This document shows positions 1-8,384 of a stretch of 64,000 bases of DNA, in pieces. Each line of letters opens with the position of its first letter. Position 1 is the stretch's first letter. Source of the DNA: Acinetobacter sp. XH1741 (GTDB lineage: Bacteria > Pseudomonadota > Gammaproteobacteria > Pseudomonadales > Moraxellaceae); assembly GCF_041021895.1 (NCBI RefSeq), contig NZ_CP157428.1:372001-436000 (forward strand). The letters run 5' to 3'. A model generated the notes under the pieces. It made no database searches, was not told the origin of the DNA, and saw nothing but the letters and a program-made list of their open reading frames with translations. The position numbers and the translations under genes were made by a program.

Positions 1-324
1 ACCACCAAAGCCAGCAACCGCATCAACCTTAAGCTGTTTCATATAGCGCATAGCGCTAAAAGTTGCTTTTAAGATTTTAAAAGGCGCAGCAAGCTTACGA
101 ATGACTCCGTTTCCACGTACACCTTGAATATCAATTTGATATATTGGAATATTTTGATCTTTTAATAAACGATTTTCCATACCTATTGGCGTGGCTAACC
201 ATGAAACCTGACAACCTTGTTGTTGAAGTTGTTTGGCTACGGCGAGGGCTGGAAAAACATGTCCACCAGTACCGGCAGCCATCATCATGACATGTTTAGG
301 TTTGCTTTGCTGTGAATCGGTCAC
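1..324 (-). CDS. murG: UDP-N-acetylglucosamine transferase MurG, N-terminal part only
   Basis: MurG adds GlcNAc to lipid I to make lipid II at the inner face of the cytoplasmic membrane, the last cytoplasmic step of peptidoglycan precursor synthesis. The 108 visible codons carry the family's N-terminal glycine-rich loop (AAGTGGHVFPALAVA), then the LATPIGMENRL and GVRGNG stretches, and end at AVAGFGG where the window cuts the gene. The start is GTG at 324-322. The gene reads leftward off the window, where the rest of a cell-wall cluster would be expected in this genus. The identification is firm; only the C-terminal donor-binding domain is missing from view. Confidence 0.95.
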   Translation of the reverse strand, partial: MTDSQQSKPKHVMMMAAGTGGHVFPALAVAKQLQQQGCQVSWLATPIGMENRLLKDQNIPIYQIDIQGVRGNGVIRKLAAPFKILKATFSAMRYMKQLKVDAVAGFGG

Positions 325-560
325 GGTCTAATTCTTCAACTCAAAAAACAATGGAAATTGTCATCTATTTTTGTAGCCGTTTATTTTAATCCTAAAGCTT
401 CATTAACGAAAAGCGAATTTCACTCGTTTATAACAGAAAGATGTGCTTTTTTGAAAATATGCCTACAAAGCCAAGCGTATTTCATATTGTGATTTTATTA
501 ATTCATATATTTTTAGGTGATTTCCCATTATTAACAGAGGAAATCACCTAAAGTAGATAT

Positions 561-1505
561 TTATGCAGGACGACCCGCTTCTAATACATCAAATAAATCA
601 TCGGCAATCGATGTACCAAACTGAGCATCAATTTCACGAATACAGGTGGGGCTGGTCACATTAATTTCAGTGACATAATTGCCAATCACATCTAGTCCAA
701 CAAGAATTAAACCTTTTTCACGTAAGAAAGGCCCAATTTTAGCCGCAATCATCTTATCGTTTTCAGTCAGTGGACGAGCTTGGCCTAAACCACCAGCCGC
801 CAAGTTACCGCGGACTTCACCATTTTGCGGAATACGTGCTAGACAGTAAGGAATAGGTTCACCATTCACCATTAAAATACGCTTATCCCCTTCTACAATT
901 TCAGGAATATAACGCTGTGCCATAATTGGGCGAGTACCTAATTCTGTCAGCATTTCTAAGGTAGAACCAATATTTACACCGTCTTGGTACAAACGAAAAA
1001 TACCCATTCCACCCATACCATCAAGTGGCTTAACAATTACATCGCCATGCTCTTTAATAAATTCGCGAATCAAACCCTGTTGTGATGTCACAAGTGTAGG
1101 CACTTGTAGCTCTGGAAATTGCGTTGCAAAGAGTTTTTCATTGCAATCACGCAGTGACTGAGGTTTGTTGATAATCCATGAACCTTCGCGTTCAGCTTGC
1201 TCAAGCACGTAAGTTGTATAGACAAAATTCATATCAAACGGTGGGTCTTTACGCATGAGTACAACGTCATAAGCAGCAATAGACTCTTTTCTCTTTTCGC
1301 CTAGCTCATAGTAATGACTGTAATCTTCAAATACTTCTAAGGGAGAGATTAGACCGTAAGCCTTACCTTGATCGATATATAAATCTTGCTGTAATGCATA
1401 ACCCAATTCATGTCCACGACGGCTCGCCGCCCACAACATTGCCATGGTTGAATCCTTTTTCAGATTTACGGTTTCAATCGGATCCATGACGACAAGTACA
1501 CGCAT
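561..1505 (-). CDS. gshB: Glutathione synthetase
   Basis: This ATP-grasp enzyme joins gamma-glutamylcysteine and glycine in the second step of glutathione synthesis; the first enzyme, gshA, lies at 32616-34193. The 314-residue protein opens with MRVLVVMDPIETVNL, the usual GshB start. It has the ATP-grasp loop VKPLDGMGGMGIF at residues 158-170 and the metal/ATP-binding stretch EINVTSPTC near the C-terminus. An upstream in-frame start would add 18 residues that do not resemble the family, so ATG at 1505 is preferred. It is transcribed toward murG with a 236-bp gap and is probably its own unit. Confidence 0.96.
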   Translation of the reverse strand: MRVLVVMDPIETVNLKKDSTMAMLWAASRRGHELGYALQQDLYIDQGKAYGLISPLEVFEDYSHYYELGEKRKESIAAYDVVLMRKDPPFDMNFVYTTYVLEQAEREGSWIINKPQSLRDCNEKLFATQFPELQVPTLVTSQQGLIREFIKEHGDVIVKPLDGMGGMGIFRLYQDGVNIGSTLEMLTELGTRPIMAQRYIPEIVEGDKRILMVNGEPIPYCLARIPQNGEVRGNLAAGGLGQARPLTENDKMIAAKIGPFLREKGLILVGLDVIGNYVTEINVTSPTCIREIDAQFGTSIADDLFDVLEAGRPA

Positions 1506-1665
1506 GCTCAAGCTCTTCTTAAAATTTAAATTAGCATGAGTATAACTGAGATTTTTCACTGGTTTTTCTTAATTTCAGTAAAACCTTATCTGTTATTTCT
1601 TTATCTTGAACTCAGGTAAATTCAGTTAAACTATGACCATAAAATATTATTTTTAAAGGCTAAAG

Positions 1666-1878
1666 ATGAAACTTTATCGCTATTTAACAGGCCCAGATGA
1701 CTCAGCCTTTTGTGCGCGAGTCACTAAAGCACTAAATCATGGTTGGGAGTTATATGAAGCACCAACCATGACTTTTAATGGCACTCAAGTGATTGTGGGT
1801 CAAGCCATTTGCAAAACAATTGATGAAAACTATGATCCAGAAATGGACATTTTAGATGTGCTCAAAAACAATGCTTAA
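1666..1878 (+). CDS. DUF1737 small protein
   Basis: This 70-residue cytoplasmic protein opens with MKLYRYLTGPDDSAFCARV and contains LNHGWELYE and an acidic tail, matching the DUF1737 family, which has no settled function. There is no signal peptide or membrane segment. An AAGG ribosome-binding site sits just upstream of the ATG. It is divergent from gshB across a 160-bp gap and is followed by a hairpin at 1885-1909. The coding call is solid; the role is unknown. Confidence 0.85.
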   Translation: MKLYRYLTGPDDSAFCARVTKALNHGWELYEAPTMTFNGTQVIVGQAICKTIDENYDPEMDILDVLKNNA

Positions 1879-1884
1879 CTCCAA

Positions 1885-1909
1885 GGGTACTTTTAACAAC
1901 GAAGTACCC
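1885..1909. terminator. Hairpin after the DUF1737 gene, weak terminator candidate
   Basis: An 8-bp perfect stem (GGGTACTT with AAGTACCC) starts 7 bases after the stop codon. It is followed by C and mixed bases rather than a T run, so it may be a transcript-stabilising hairpin or a weak terminator. Confidence 0.45.
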
Positions 1910-2051
1910 CCCTTCAGAACCTTATTCATAAATAAAACTAATTATTTACCTTAAGAACCACTCTTTAGCACATAAATTATATTTTAAAATCAATAATTAA
2001 AAATCGATCACGACAATTTTATAGGCAATAGTTCTTTTATTCTAAACAATT

Positions 2052-2072
2052 AAATGATTATAATTATCATTT
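2052..2072. promoter_or_regulatory. Fur box upstream of the siderophore receptor
   Basis: A perfect 7-7-7 inverted repeat (AAATGAT, seven bases, ATCATTT) closely matches the Fur consensus GATAATGATAATCATTATC. It lies 33 bp before the likely ATG of the TonB-dependent receptor, a position suited to blocking the promoter when iron is plentiful. The call rests on sequence and on the nature of the downstream gene. Confidence 0.8.
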
Positions 2073-2105
2073 ATACTTTTATTTTTGTTAACTGATTTTA
2101 TTTTT

Positions 2106-4298
2106 ATGTTAAGAATTTCTATATCATCTCCCCAAATTAAAAGCTCTTTCCCACTGAGCCTACTCAGTTTAATGATCTTGAATACTCAAGTTGCCTACGC
2201 AGAAGACTTGGCTGACTCATCATCAAAAGTTGCTGCTGTCATGCCAACCATAAAAATTGAGGCCATGAGTGAGCTCGACCCCATTAAAAGTTATATCGAC
2301 TATGACAAAGCCAATGTCACCCGTAATGGCTTGGACAAAAAAGATATTCCTCAAACTGTTGATACCATTGATGTTCAGAAATATAAAATTTATGGCTCAA
2401 ACGATTTAAGCGTGATGTTGCAAGGCACACCCGGAGTTTCCACCAACTACGATATGCGCGGTGATGGGATTACTATTCGGGGTTTTGGTGCTGATACAGG
2501 TGATATTTACCGTGATGGAATACGTGAAAGTGGGCAAGTACGACGTAGTACAGCCAATATTGAACGTATTGAAATTTTAAAAGGCCCTGCTTCTGTTTTA
2601 TATGGGCGTAGTGCCGGTGGTGGAGTTGTAAATATGGTGAGTAAGTTCGCCAATTTTGACTCTAAAAGCTCAGTGGGTGCTTATGCAGGTTCTTACGATA
2701 ACTACGGAACAACGGCCGACATCAATCAAGTCCTCAATAATAATCTAGCAGTACGTTTGACTGGAGAATATGGCGAAACGGGCAGCTTCCGTTCTGGTAT
2801 TAAAAATAAAATAGAGATGCTCTCTCCAAGCTTCACTTATAAAAATGATGATGAAACGCTGACTTGGACCACACAATATACCTATGACAAATTAGGCCGA
2901 GTTCCTGATCGTGGGCCAACGCGTGACAATCTGCCTATAGGTACATCTATCAAAACAGGATTTGCCCAAGATCGCGATTATGTGGATGATATTTTGCAAG
3001 TCGTTCGTACCGACGTAAATTATCAATATGCTCCCGATTGGAACTTCCACTGGGCAGCAAGTTACCGCCAAGCAGAACAGAACTTTGATCATTTTTATTT
3101 TGGAACTTATTGTGGACTAGATGGCAAAGACTTAAAAGGCAAAACCTGTACAACTAAAAAAGGATACATCAATCAAATTTACTACTGGCAACAAACCAGC
3201 AATAAGACCACGACCAATACATTTGATATTAAGGGTAAGTTCAAAACAGGTCAGTTTGAACACCAAATTATGGTCGGCACAGACTGGACCTATGAACAAC
3301 GAGAACCTCGTCTAGCCAATAAAACCCAAAATGGTTCAGCCATTTATGGTTATGTTAATCCCCTGACTGGTGAACGAGAATACAGCCGCGGCAATGGTCC
3401 CCTTTTGATTAGCCAACATAACTATAATGAAGGCACAACTTATGGGATATTTGCTCAGGATTTAATTGGTTTAAATGACCAACTTAAACTCATGGTGGGG
3501 CTACGCTACGATTATTTTGATTTTTCAACCACCAATAAACTCAATAACGACCATCGTAATGTAAAAGACAGCAGTTTTAGTCCAAATGTGGGTTTGATAT
3601 GGCAACCCGTTCCAGAACATAGTTTTTATACATCTTATTCTAAAAGCTTTGCACCGTTCGGTGGACAAATGGGTGTTAACCAAGTTACTGGAAGCACCGA
3701 TGTCGCAAAAATGGATAAAGAGCCTCAATATAACGAGCAATACGAAGTCGGTGTAAAAAGCGAATGGCTAGATAATCGCTTAAATACCCAACTTTCTGTT
3801 TTTGATATTCGTAAAAATAATATTCGCTATAAACCAAACCCAGACAGTGAGCCAGATGTATGGGCAACTGCTGGTCAGCATCAATCTCGTGGTCTCGAAT
3901 TTAGCTTTATTGGTCGTGTACTTGATAATGTCTTTGTCCGCGGTGGTTATGGTTATACCGATGCAAAAGTAAAAGAAGATAAGCAAAATCCTGAACGAGA
4001 AGGCAATTATTTAGCTAACACATCTAAGAACACAGGTAATTTATTTGTTCGCTATTTACCAACCGAACAGTGGTATACCGAAGTAGGGGTGACCTATGTA
4101 GGATCTTATTATCCAAATATTAATAATCAAGTAAAAATGGAAGGCTTTAACCGTGTCGATGCAGCAATTGGTTATAGTGCGGACCCTTGGAATGTCACAC
4201 TTGCGGTAAATAACCTAACCAATAAAGAGTACTGGCGTTCAGATAGCATGCCAGGCACACCACGTAATGTGTTATTGCGTTTGAATTATCAGTTTTAA
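2106..4298 (+). CDS. TonB-dependent siderophore receptor (Fiu/PiuA-like)
   Basis: This outer-membrane beta-barrel imports a ferric siderophore using TonB energy. The 730-residue protein has a signal peptide ending near AYA-ED. A plug domain follows with IPQTVDTIDV, LQGTPGVSTNYDMRGDGITIRGFGAD and IERIEILKGPASVLYGRSAGGGVVN. A barrel comes next, ending in the typical aromatic residue (LRLNYQF). The plug resembles catecholate receptors of the Fiu/PiuA type, but the ligand cannot be read from sequence. A TTG start seven codons upstream (2085) is possible; ATG at 2106 gives a better signal peptide. The Fur box at 2052-2072 predicts iron repression. Confidence 0.9.
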   Translation: MLRISISSPQIKSSFPLSLLSLMILNTQVAYAEDLADSSSKVAAVMPTIKIEAMSELDPIKSYIDYDKANVTRNGLDKKDIPQTVDTIDVQKYKIYGSNDLSVMLQGTPGVSTNYDMRGDGITIRGFGADTGDIYRDGIRESGQVRRSTANIERIEILKGPASVLYGRSAGGGVVNMVSKFANFDSKSSVGAYAGSYDNYGTTADINQVLNNNLAVRLTGEYGETGSFRSGIKNKIEMLSPSFTYKNDDETLTWTTQYTYDKLGRVPDRGPTRDNLPIGTSIKTGFAQDRDYVDDILQVVRTDVNYQYAPDWNFHWAASYRQAEQNFDHFYFGTYCGLDGKDLKGKTCTTKKGYINQIYYWQQTSNKTTTNTFDIKGKFKTGQFEHQIMVGTDWTYEQREPRLANKTQNGSAIYGYVNPLTGEREYSRGNGPLLISQHNYNEGTTYGIFAQDLIGLNDQLKLMVGLRYDYFDFSTTNKLNNDHRNVKDSSFSPNVGLIWQPVPEHSFYTSYSKSFAPFGGQMGVNQVTGSTDVAKMDKEPQYNEQYEVGVKSEWLDNRLNTQLSVFDIRKNNIRYKPNPDSEPDVWATAGQHQSRGLEFSFIGRVLDNVFVRGGYGYTDAKVKEDKQNPEREGNYLANTSKNTGNLFVRYLPTEQWYTEVGVTYVGSYYPNINNQVKMEGFNRVDAAIGYSADPWNVTLAVNNLTNKEYWRSDSMPGTPRNVLLRLNYQF

Positions 4299-4304
4299 GT
4301 AAGT

Positions 4305-4344
4305 AAAAAAAAGGCATCCCCCTATTTAGAGGTATGCCTTTTTC
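4305..4344. terminator. Bidirectional terminator between the receptor and pyrE
   Basis: An AAAAAAGGCAT arm pairs with ATGCCTTTTT across a loop. It has A and T runs on the two sides, so it can serve both convergent genes. Confidence 0.85.
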
Positions 4345-4347
4345 TTT

Positions 4348-4998
4348 TTAGATACCGTATTTCTCGCGATAAGCTTGCATATTGGCTAGCGCTTCTTTTT
4401 CGCCTTTTGCTTCTAAATAATCCATTAAATCTTTCATAGTAATCAGTGCATGCACAGGAATTTCTAATTCTTTTTGAACTTCTTGAATTGCAGAAAGTTC
4501 ACCTTGACCACGTTCTTGACGATCTAATGCCACTAAAACACCCGCAATAGTTGCACCAGCATTTTTCAAAATCGTTACCACTTCACGAATAGCAGTACCC
4601 GCGGTAATTACGTCATCAATAATCCAGACTTTCTTACCTTCAACCGCAGCACCCACTAAAACACCACCTTCGCCATGATCTTTCGCTTCTTTACGGTTAA
4701 AGCCCCATGGCACACTTTTGTTATGCACTTGCGACAGAGCAACAGCAGTCGCTGCTACAAAAGGAATACCTTTGTAAGCTGGTCCAAAAATCACGTCAAC
4801 ATTTTCGCATTGTGTTAATTTATCGGCATAGCCTTGCGCTAAAAGAGATAAAGCTTCACCATCGTTGAGTAGGCCTGCATTAAAAAAATAAGGACTCACG
4901 CGTCCAGATTTTAAAGTAAACTCACCAAATTTAAGCACACCGCGTGATAATGCGAGTTCGATAAATGCTTGCGGGTTAAATGACACAGGCGTTGTCAT
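4348..4998 (-). CDS. pyrE: Orotate phosphoribosyltransferase
   Basis: PyrE converts orotate and PRPP to orotidine 5'-monophosphate in pyrimidine synthesis. The 216-residue protein has the PRPP-binding loop [16 protein letters not shown] and the N-terminal segment [21 protein letters not shown], both diagnostic. The ATG at 4998 has a GGAG site about eight bases upstream. A longer frame starting at 5061 would overlap the divergent crc gene and is unlikely. Its position back-to-back with crc is the same arrangement as in Pseudomonas. Confidence 0.97.
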   Translation of the reverse strand: MTTPVSFNPQAFIELALSRGVLKFGEFTLKSGRVSPYFFNAGLLNDGEALSLLAQGYADKLTQCENVDVIFGPAYKGIPFVAATAVALSQVHNKSVPWGFNRKEAKDHGEGGVLVGAAVEGKKVWIIDDVITAGTAIREVVTILKNAGATIAGVLVALDRQERGQGELSAIQEVQKELEIPVHALITMKDLMDYLEAKGEKEALANMQAYREKYGI

Positions 4999-5036
4999 GA
5001 GGTGCTCCAAATTCACAATTGAGGTTAAATTTTCGC

Positions 5037-5861
5037 ATGATACCAAAGGATCAGTATCCAAGTGATGTAAAAATTCTTCGAGTCGTTTCCATTAACGTAA
5101 ATGGCTTACGTTCTTCAGTAACGAAAGGCTTACTTGAATGGTTAGAACAATCCGATGCCGATGTCGTATGCATGCAGGAAAGCCGCATTACCCATGAACA
5201 ATGGACTGAAAAGTTTAGACCCGAAGGATGGCATACCCATCTGTTTCCAGCAGAGCGTGCAGGCTATGCAGGTACTGCAATTTATAGCCGCTTACCCTTC
5301 GTTTCTATTAAAGATGGTTTAGGGTTTGAATTGGCCGATAGTCAAGGCCGCTTCATTTCTGCCGAATTTGATTTAGGTTTGTCACATCCCGTACATATTG
5401 CATCATTATACTTACCTTCGGGCTCAAGTGGTGAAGAAGCGCAAGCACGTAAAGATTTATTTTTAGGCGAATATGCAAAAATCTTAAAACAGTGGCGTGA
5501 TGAAAATAAGTCAATCATTATTTGTGGCGATTACAACATTGTTCATAAACGAATTGATATTAAAAACTGGTCAGGTAACCAAAAATCGTCTGGCTGCTTG
5601 CCGCATGAACGTGCATGGCTTGATCATATTTATGATGAACTTGGTTATGTAGATAGCTTCCGCTTAGTCAGAACAGAAGCAGAATTGTACTCATGGTGGT
5701 CAAATCGCGGTCAAGCCCGTGCGAAAAATGTAGGTTGGCGTATTGACTATCAAGCTTGCTCACCAGACTGGAAATCACGTACAGTAAATGCATGGGTTTA
5801 TAAAGATCAATGGTTTAGCGACCATGCCCCAGTAATTATTGATTATAAAATTCAAGAGTAA
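5037..5861 (+). CDS. crc: Crc-type exonuclease III family protein (catabolite repression control)
   Basis: In Pseudomonas, Crc works with Hfq to block translation of catabolic mRNAs; A. baylyi has a crc gene implicated in carbon-source repression. This 274-residue protein belongs to the exonuclease III/endonuclease-phosphatase family and sits beside pyrE, the conserved crc location. Unlike Pseudomonas Crc, which from memory has lost the catalytic residues, this one keeps the full ExoIII set: Asn in SINVNG, Glu in CMQESR, Asp and Asn in CGDYNIV, Asp in WRIDYQ, and Asp-His in FSDHAP. It could therefore be an active nuclease. ATG at 5037 is chosen; a TTG at 5019 is the alternative. Confidence 0.85.
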   Translation: MIPKDQYPSDVKILRVVSINVNGLRSSVTKGLLEWLEQSDADVVCMQESRITHEQWTEKFRPEGWHTHLFPAERAGYAGTAIYSRLPFVSIKDGLGFELADSQGRFISAEFDLGLSHPVHIASLYLPSGSSGEEAQARKDLFLGEYAKILKQWRDENKSIIICGDYNIVHKRIDIKNWSGNQKSSGCLPHERAWLDHIYDELGYVDSFRLVRTEAELYSWWSNRGQARAKNVGWRIDYQACSPDWKSRTVNAWVYKDQWFSDHAPVIIDYKIQE

Positions 5862-5878
5862 GTGAACACATGTTCACT
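5859..5878. repeat. Inverted repeat just after crc
   Basis: The palindrome AAGTGAACACATGTTCACTT (9-bp arms) begins at the last codons of crc. There is no T run after it. It lies immediately upstream of the GacA-like site of the candidate small RNA, so it may be an operator or the 3' end hairpin of the crc transcript. Confidence 0.5.
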
Positions 5879-5883
5879 TACAT

Positions 5884-5900
5884 TGTCGCTTTCGCTTACA
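5884..5900 (+). promoter_or_regulatory. Candidate GacA upstream activating site
   Basis: TGTCGC, five bases, CTTACA resembles the GacA site TGTAAG-N6-CTTACA. The right half is exact; the left half is imperfect and the spacer is one base short. Two more CTTACA half-sites lie at 5877-5882 and 5926-5931. The centre is about 63 bp before the inferred start of the GGA-rich RNA, close to the spacing of GacA-controlled rsm genes in Pseudomonas. A -10-like CATTAT is at 5944-5949. Confidence 0.5.
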
Positions 5901-5955
5901 GCACATGTCGTTTTTGAGTATTTTTCTTACACACGTTTAACGGCATTATAGCCCC

Positions 5956-6108
5956 ACGGCACAGGGAAGCAGTCAGGATGACGCAAAAGGATAGGACGCC
6001 GTAGGAAGATAAAATAAACTTAGATTAAGTTTATTTGCAAGGATGTGACAATGGACGTTGAAATGAGACCCGCATGATCAGGATGATTAAATGCGGGTTT
6101 TCTCTTTT
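5956..6108 (+). ncRNA. Candidate CsrA/RsmA-sequestering small RNA (CsrB/RsmX-like)
   Basis: The stretch of about 150 nt has no sensible reading frame but carries eight GGA motifs, at 5965, 5976, 5989, 5994, 6004, 6041, 6053 and 6081. Several sit in hairpin loops: GTCA-GGA-TGAC at 5973-5982 and ATC-AGGAT-GAT in the terminator loop. An 11-bp hairpin (AAATAAACTTA / TAAGTTTATTT) lies in the middle, and an intrinsic terminator ends the unit. GGA in loops is the hallmark of RNAs that titrate CsrA/RsmA, and Acinetobacter encodes both CsrA and GacSA. The 5' end is inferred from a -10-like box at 5944-5949. No homologue search was possible; the identity is inferred from architecture. Confidence 0.65.
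6068..6108 (+). terminator. Intrinsic terminator of the GGA-rich RNA
   Basis: An 8-bp stem, ACCCGCAT (6068-6075) with ATGCGGGT (6091-6098), is followed by TTTCTCTTTT. The 15-base loop holds AUCAGGAUGAU, which would present another CsrA site. Confidence 0.85.
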
Positions 6109-6317
6109 CTATCTCTTATTTTTTGCGCTAAGTTCTTTTAGTTTTTTCATTTCTTCTTATTGAGCTCATTATTACCTTGTCTTATGACAGTAACATGACA
6201 TTTCTTATTATTTTAATCATTATTTTTCATTTGTTTTAAAAGTATCTGTATAAAGTAGTGCTCAAATGCGTTTTGGGTTAGGCTGTGTGTTCTTTCTTTT
6301 TGACATGGTCCGATAAA

Positions 6318-6668
6318 ATGTTAAAAATTTATGGTATTAAAAACTGCAACTCAATGAAAAAAGCTTTCGATGCCTTACAAGCAAAAGGTCTAAGCTACGA
6401 ATTTCACGATTATAAAAAACAAGGGATCGATGCAGATACCCTAAAAACTTGGTTACAAGAAATTGGGCAAGATACGGTTCTCAACAAGAAAGGCACCACG
6501 TGGAGAAAATTGTCTGAAGAAGAGCAAACTCGTGCCTTAAGCAGCGAAGATCATCTTATTGAAGCACTGATTGCACAGCCAAGTTTAATTAAACGCCCAG
6601 TTCTACAAACGTCTAAAGGTTTTTTAGTCGGCTTTGATGAAACAGCCTATCAAAATTTAAGTGCATAA
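6318..6668 (+). CDS. ArsC/Spx family protein (YffB-like)
   Basis: This 116-residue thioredoxin-fold protein resembles the ArsC family, YffB subgroup, thought to be glutathione-dependent thiol reductases. The active-site Cys is in IYGIKNCNSMKKA (Cys10), and the family's proline-containing stretch LIKRPVLQTSKGFLVGFDE follows. ATG at 6318 gives the family's usual N-terminus; the 11 extra residues of a longer frame do not fit. True arsenate reduction is doubtful because the YffB group lacks the arsenate-binding arginines of ArsC. It is followed directly by a bidirectional terminator. Confidence 0.87.
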   Translation: MLKIYGIKNCNSMKKAFDALQAKGLSYEFHDYKKQGIDADTLKTWLQEIGQDTVLNKKGTTWRKLSEEEQTRALSSEDHLIEALIAQPSLIKRPVLQTSKGFLVGFDETAYQNLSA

Positions 6669-6698
6669 AAAAACGAGCCAAATGGCTCGTTTTTTTAT
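6667..6698. terminator. Bidirectional terminator
   Basis: AAAAAACGAGCCA and TGGCTCGTTTTTT form a near-perfect hairpin with a two-base loop. It lies between the convergent ArsC-like and DUF2147 genes. Confidence 0.9.
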
Positions 6699-6706
6699 TT
6701 ATAGTC

Positions 6707-7144
6707 TTAATTAGCACGAATCCACGTTTGGTTACGGCCCAGAGCAGAAACACCAATATAACCACGTAATTTAAGCTTTTTACCACCGTCAGCTAACTCA
6801 CCTTTTAATTTGTAAGTTTTGCCAGATTTCGGGTCTAAAATTGTACCGTTTTCATAACTGGTACCACCTACATTTTTTAAATTATGTACAATGGTCACAC
6901 CTTTAAGCGGTTTATTTTTATACGGCCCTTCACATTTTGTACACGAATTTTCTTCACCTGGTGTCAAAATGTTTTGAATGGTTGCAGTTAAGGTTCCATC
7001 CTTCTGTTCCGTAAACTTTACTACGGCTTTGGGCTTATTGGTTTGGTCATCAATCGTTTTCCATACCGTTCCGTTTAGTGGGTCAGCCGCATTGGCAAAT
7101 GCAGCCATACCAACAAGTCCTAAAGCTAAAGCAATCTTTTTCAT
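6707..7144 (-). CDS. Secreted DUF2147 protein
   Basis: This 145-residue exported protein starts with the signal peptide MKKIALALGLVGMAAFANA and is cut before ADPLNG. The mature part matches DUF2147: an opening GTVWKTIDDQTNKPKAVVKF, a CTKC pair that may form a disulfide, and the ending LRGYIGVSALGRNQTWIRA. Family members are periplasmic beta-rich proteins of unknown role. The gene is monocistronic and ends at the shared terminator. Confidence 0.88.
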   Translation of the reverse strand: MKKIALALGLVGMAAFANAADPLNGTVWKTIDDQTNKPKAVVKFTEQKDGTLTATIQNILTPGEENSCTKCEGPYKNKPLKGVTIVHNLKNVGGTSYENGTILDPKSGKTYKLKGELADGGKKLKLRGYIGVSALGRNQTWIRAN

Positions 7145-7293
7145 TTTTGTAATATCCTTGGGTCTTTCAAGACTTCAGTATTCAAAACTCGCAACGATAT
7201 TGCAATTTTTGAATGTGACTGTTTCGTGTAACCTTGTAACCTTGAAAAATAAAATTTATAGGGAAACAAGTTATTAACATAAGCGGATACTAT

Positions 7294-8205
7294 ATGAATA
7301 TACCAAACGTTTTAAAATATTACTTAACAGAAAAATTCCTTAAAACAGCCATTCGTACCCCAAGTCAGTTGAATTTACCTCCAACTGTTCTACGTCCTAT
7401 GCTTGACCAACTTTGCAGGGCTTTTCCAAAACAAAAAGATGTAACCGTTCGGCCAATCCGCCTTGCAGGTATTAAAGGTGAAGAAATTAAAGCTCAGGAT
7501 TCAGCGACCCAGCTTATATTTCATATTCACGGCGGAGCTTTTTTTCTGGGAAGTTTAAAAACCCATCATGCTTTCATGACAGATTTGGCAGCTCGCACTC
7601 AAATGCAAATTATTCATGTGGACTATCCGCTTGCACCGGAACATCCATATCCTGAGGCGACCGAAGCACTGTATGACATTTATCAATCTTTATTGGTTCA
7701 GGGCATTCAACCCAAAGATATTATTTTATCGGGCGACTCATGTGGGGCCAATTTAGCTTTGGCACTATGCCTACGCTTAAAAGAGCAACCTGAACTTATG
7801 CCAAGCGGCTTAATTTTATTGTCGCCTTTTTTAGATTTAACGCTGACCAGTGAATCTTTAAGATTTAACCAAAAACATGATGCCCTGCTTTCTTTTGAAG
7901 CCCTCCAAATAGGCATTCAACATTATATTGGCAATCATATTGCAGCAGATGATCCACGGGTTTCACCTCTTTTCGATAACTTAGAAGGTTTGCCGCCAAC
8001 TTTAGTACAGGTAGGTTCTAAAGAAATTTTATTAGACGACGCAAAACGTTTTAGAGAAAAAGCTGAAGAAGCAGGTGTCAAAGTCCATTTTAAACTTTAC
8101 ACAGGTATGTGGCATAACTTTCAAATGTTTAATGCTTGGTTCGATGAAGCAAAACAAGCGATGGCTGATATTGCCGAGTTTGCCCATGAACTTGATCAAA
8201 CTTAA
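7294..8205 (+). CDS. Alpha/beta hydrolase, hormone-sensitive-lipase-type esterase
   Basis: The 303-residue cytoplasmic esterase has the family's oxyanion motif HGGAFFLGS, the nucleophile elbow GDSCGAN with catalytic Ser, an Asp in KEILLDDAKRF and a His in MWHNFQMF. This set defines the hormone-sensitive-lipase group, which cleaves short to medium acyl esters. There is no signal peptide. A GGA site precedes the ATG. The natural substrate cannot be told from sequence. Confidence 0.9.
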   Translation: MNIPNVLKYYLTEKFLKTAIRTPSQLNLPPTVLRPMLDQLCRAFPKQKDVTVRPIRLAGIKGEEIKAQDSATQLIFHIHGGAFFLGSLKTHHAFMTDLAARTQMQIIHVDYPLAPEHPYPEATEALYDIYQSLLVQGIQPKDIILSGDSCGANLALALCLRLKEQPELMPSGLILLSPFLDLTLTSESLRFNQKHDALLSFEALQIGIQHYIGNHIAADDPRVSPLFDNLEGLPPTLVQVGSKEILLDDAKRFREKAEEAGVKVHFKLYTGMWHNFQMFNAWFDEAKQAMADIAEFAHELDQT

Positions 8206-8260
8206 TTTAAATAAATGAAGGGATGAATCTTAACGACTTGTCACTTTACCTGATTTATAA

Positions 8261-8280
8261 AAACCTTAATCTTAAGGTTT
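8261..8280. repeat. Palindrome upstream of the diguanylate cyclase gene
   Basis: AAACCTTAA-TC-TTAAGGTTT is a perfect 9-bp inverted repeat with a two-base centre, 55 bp after the esterase stop. A second, imperfect 11-bp repeat (GAGTGAATCAT / ATGAATCACTC) follows at about 8284-8319. The first could end the esterase transcript or be an operator for the next gene. Confidence 0.4.
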
Positions 8281-8384
8281 AATGAGTGAATCATGATATG
8301 TTTAGGTTATGAATCACTCAAACTCTCCCACTTTAGGATGGTCCTGACTAAGAGACATCTCTATTTTGGAGTTCTTTTATTATT

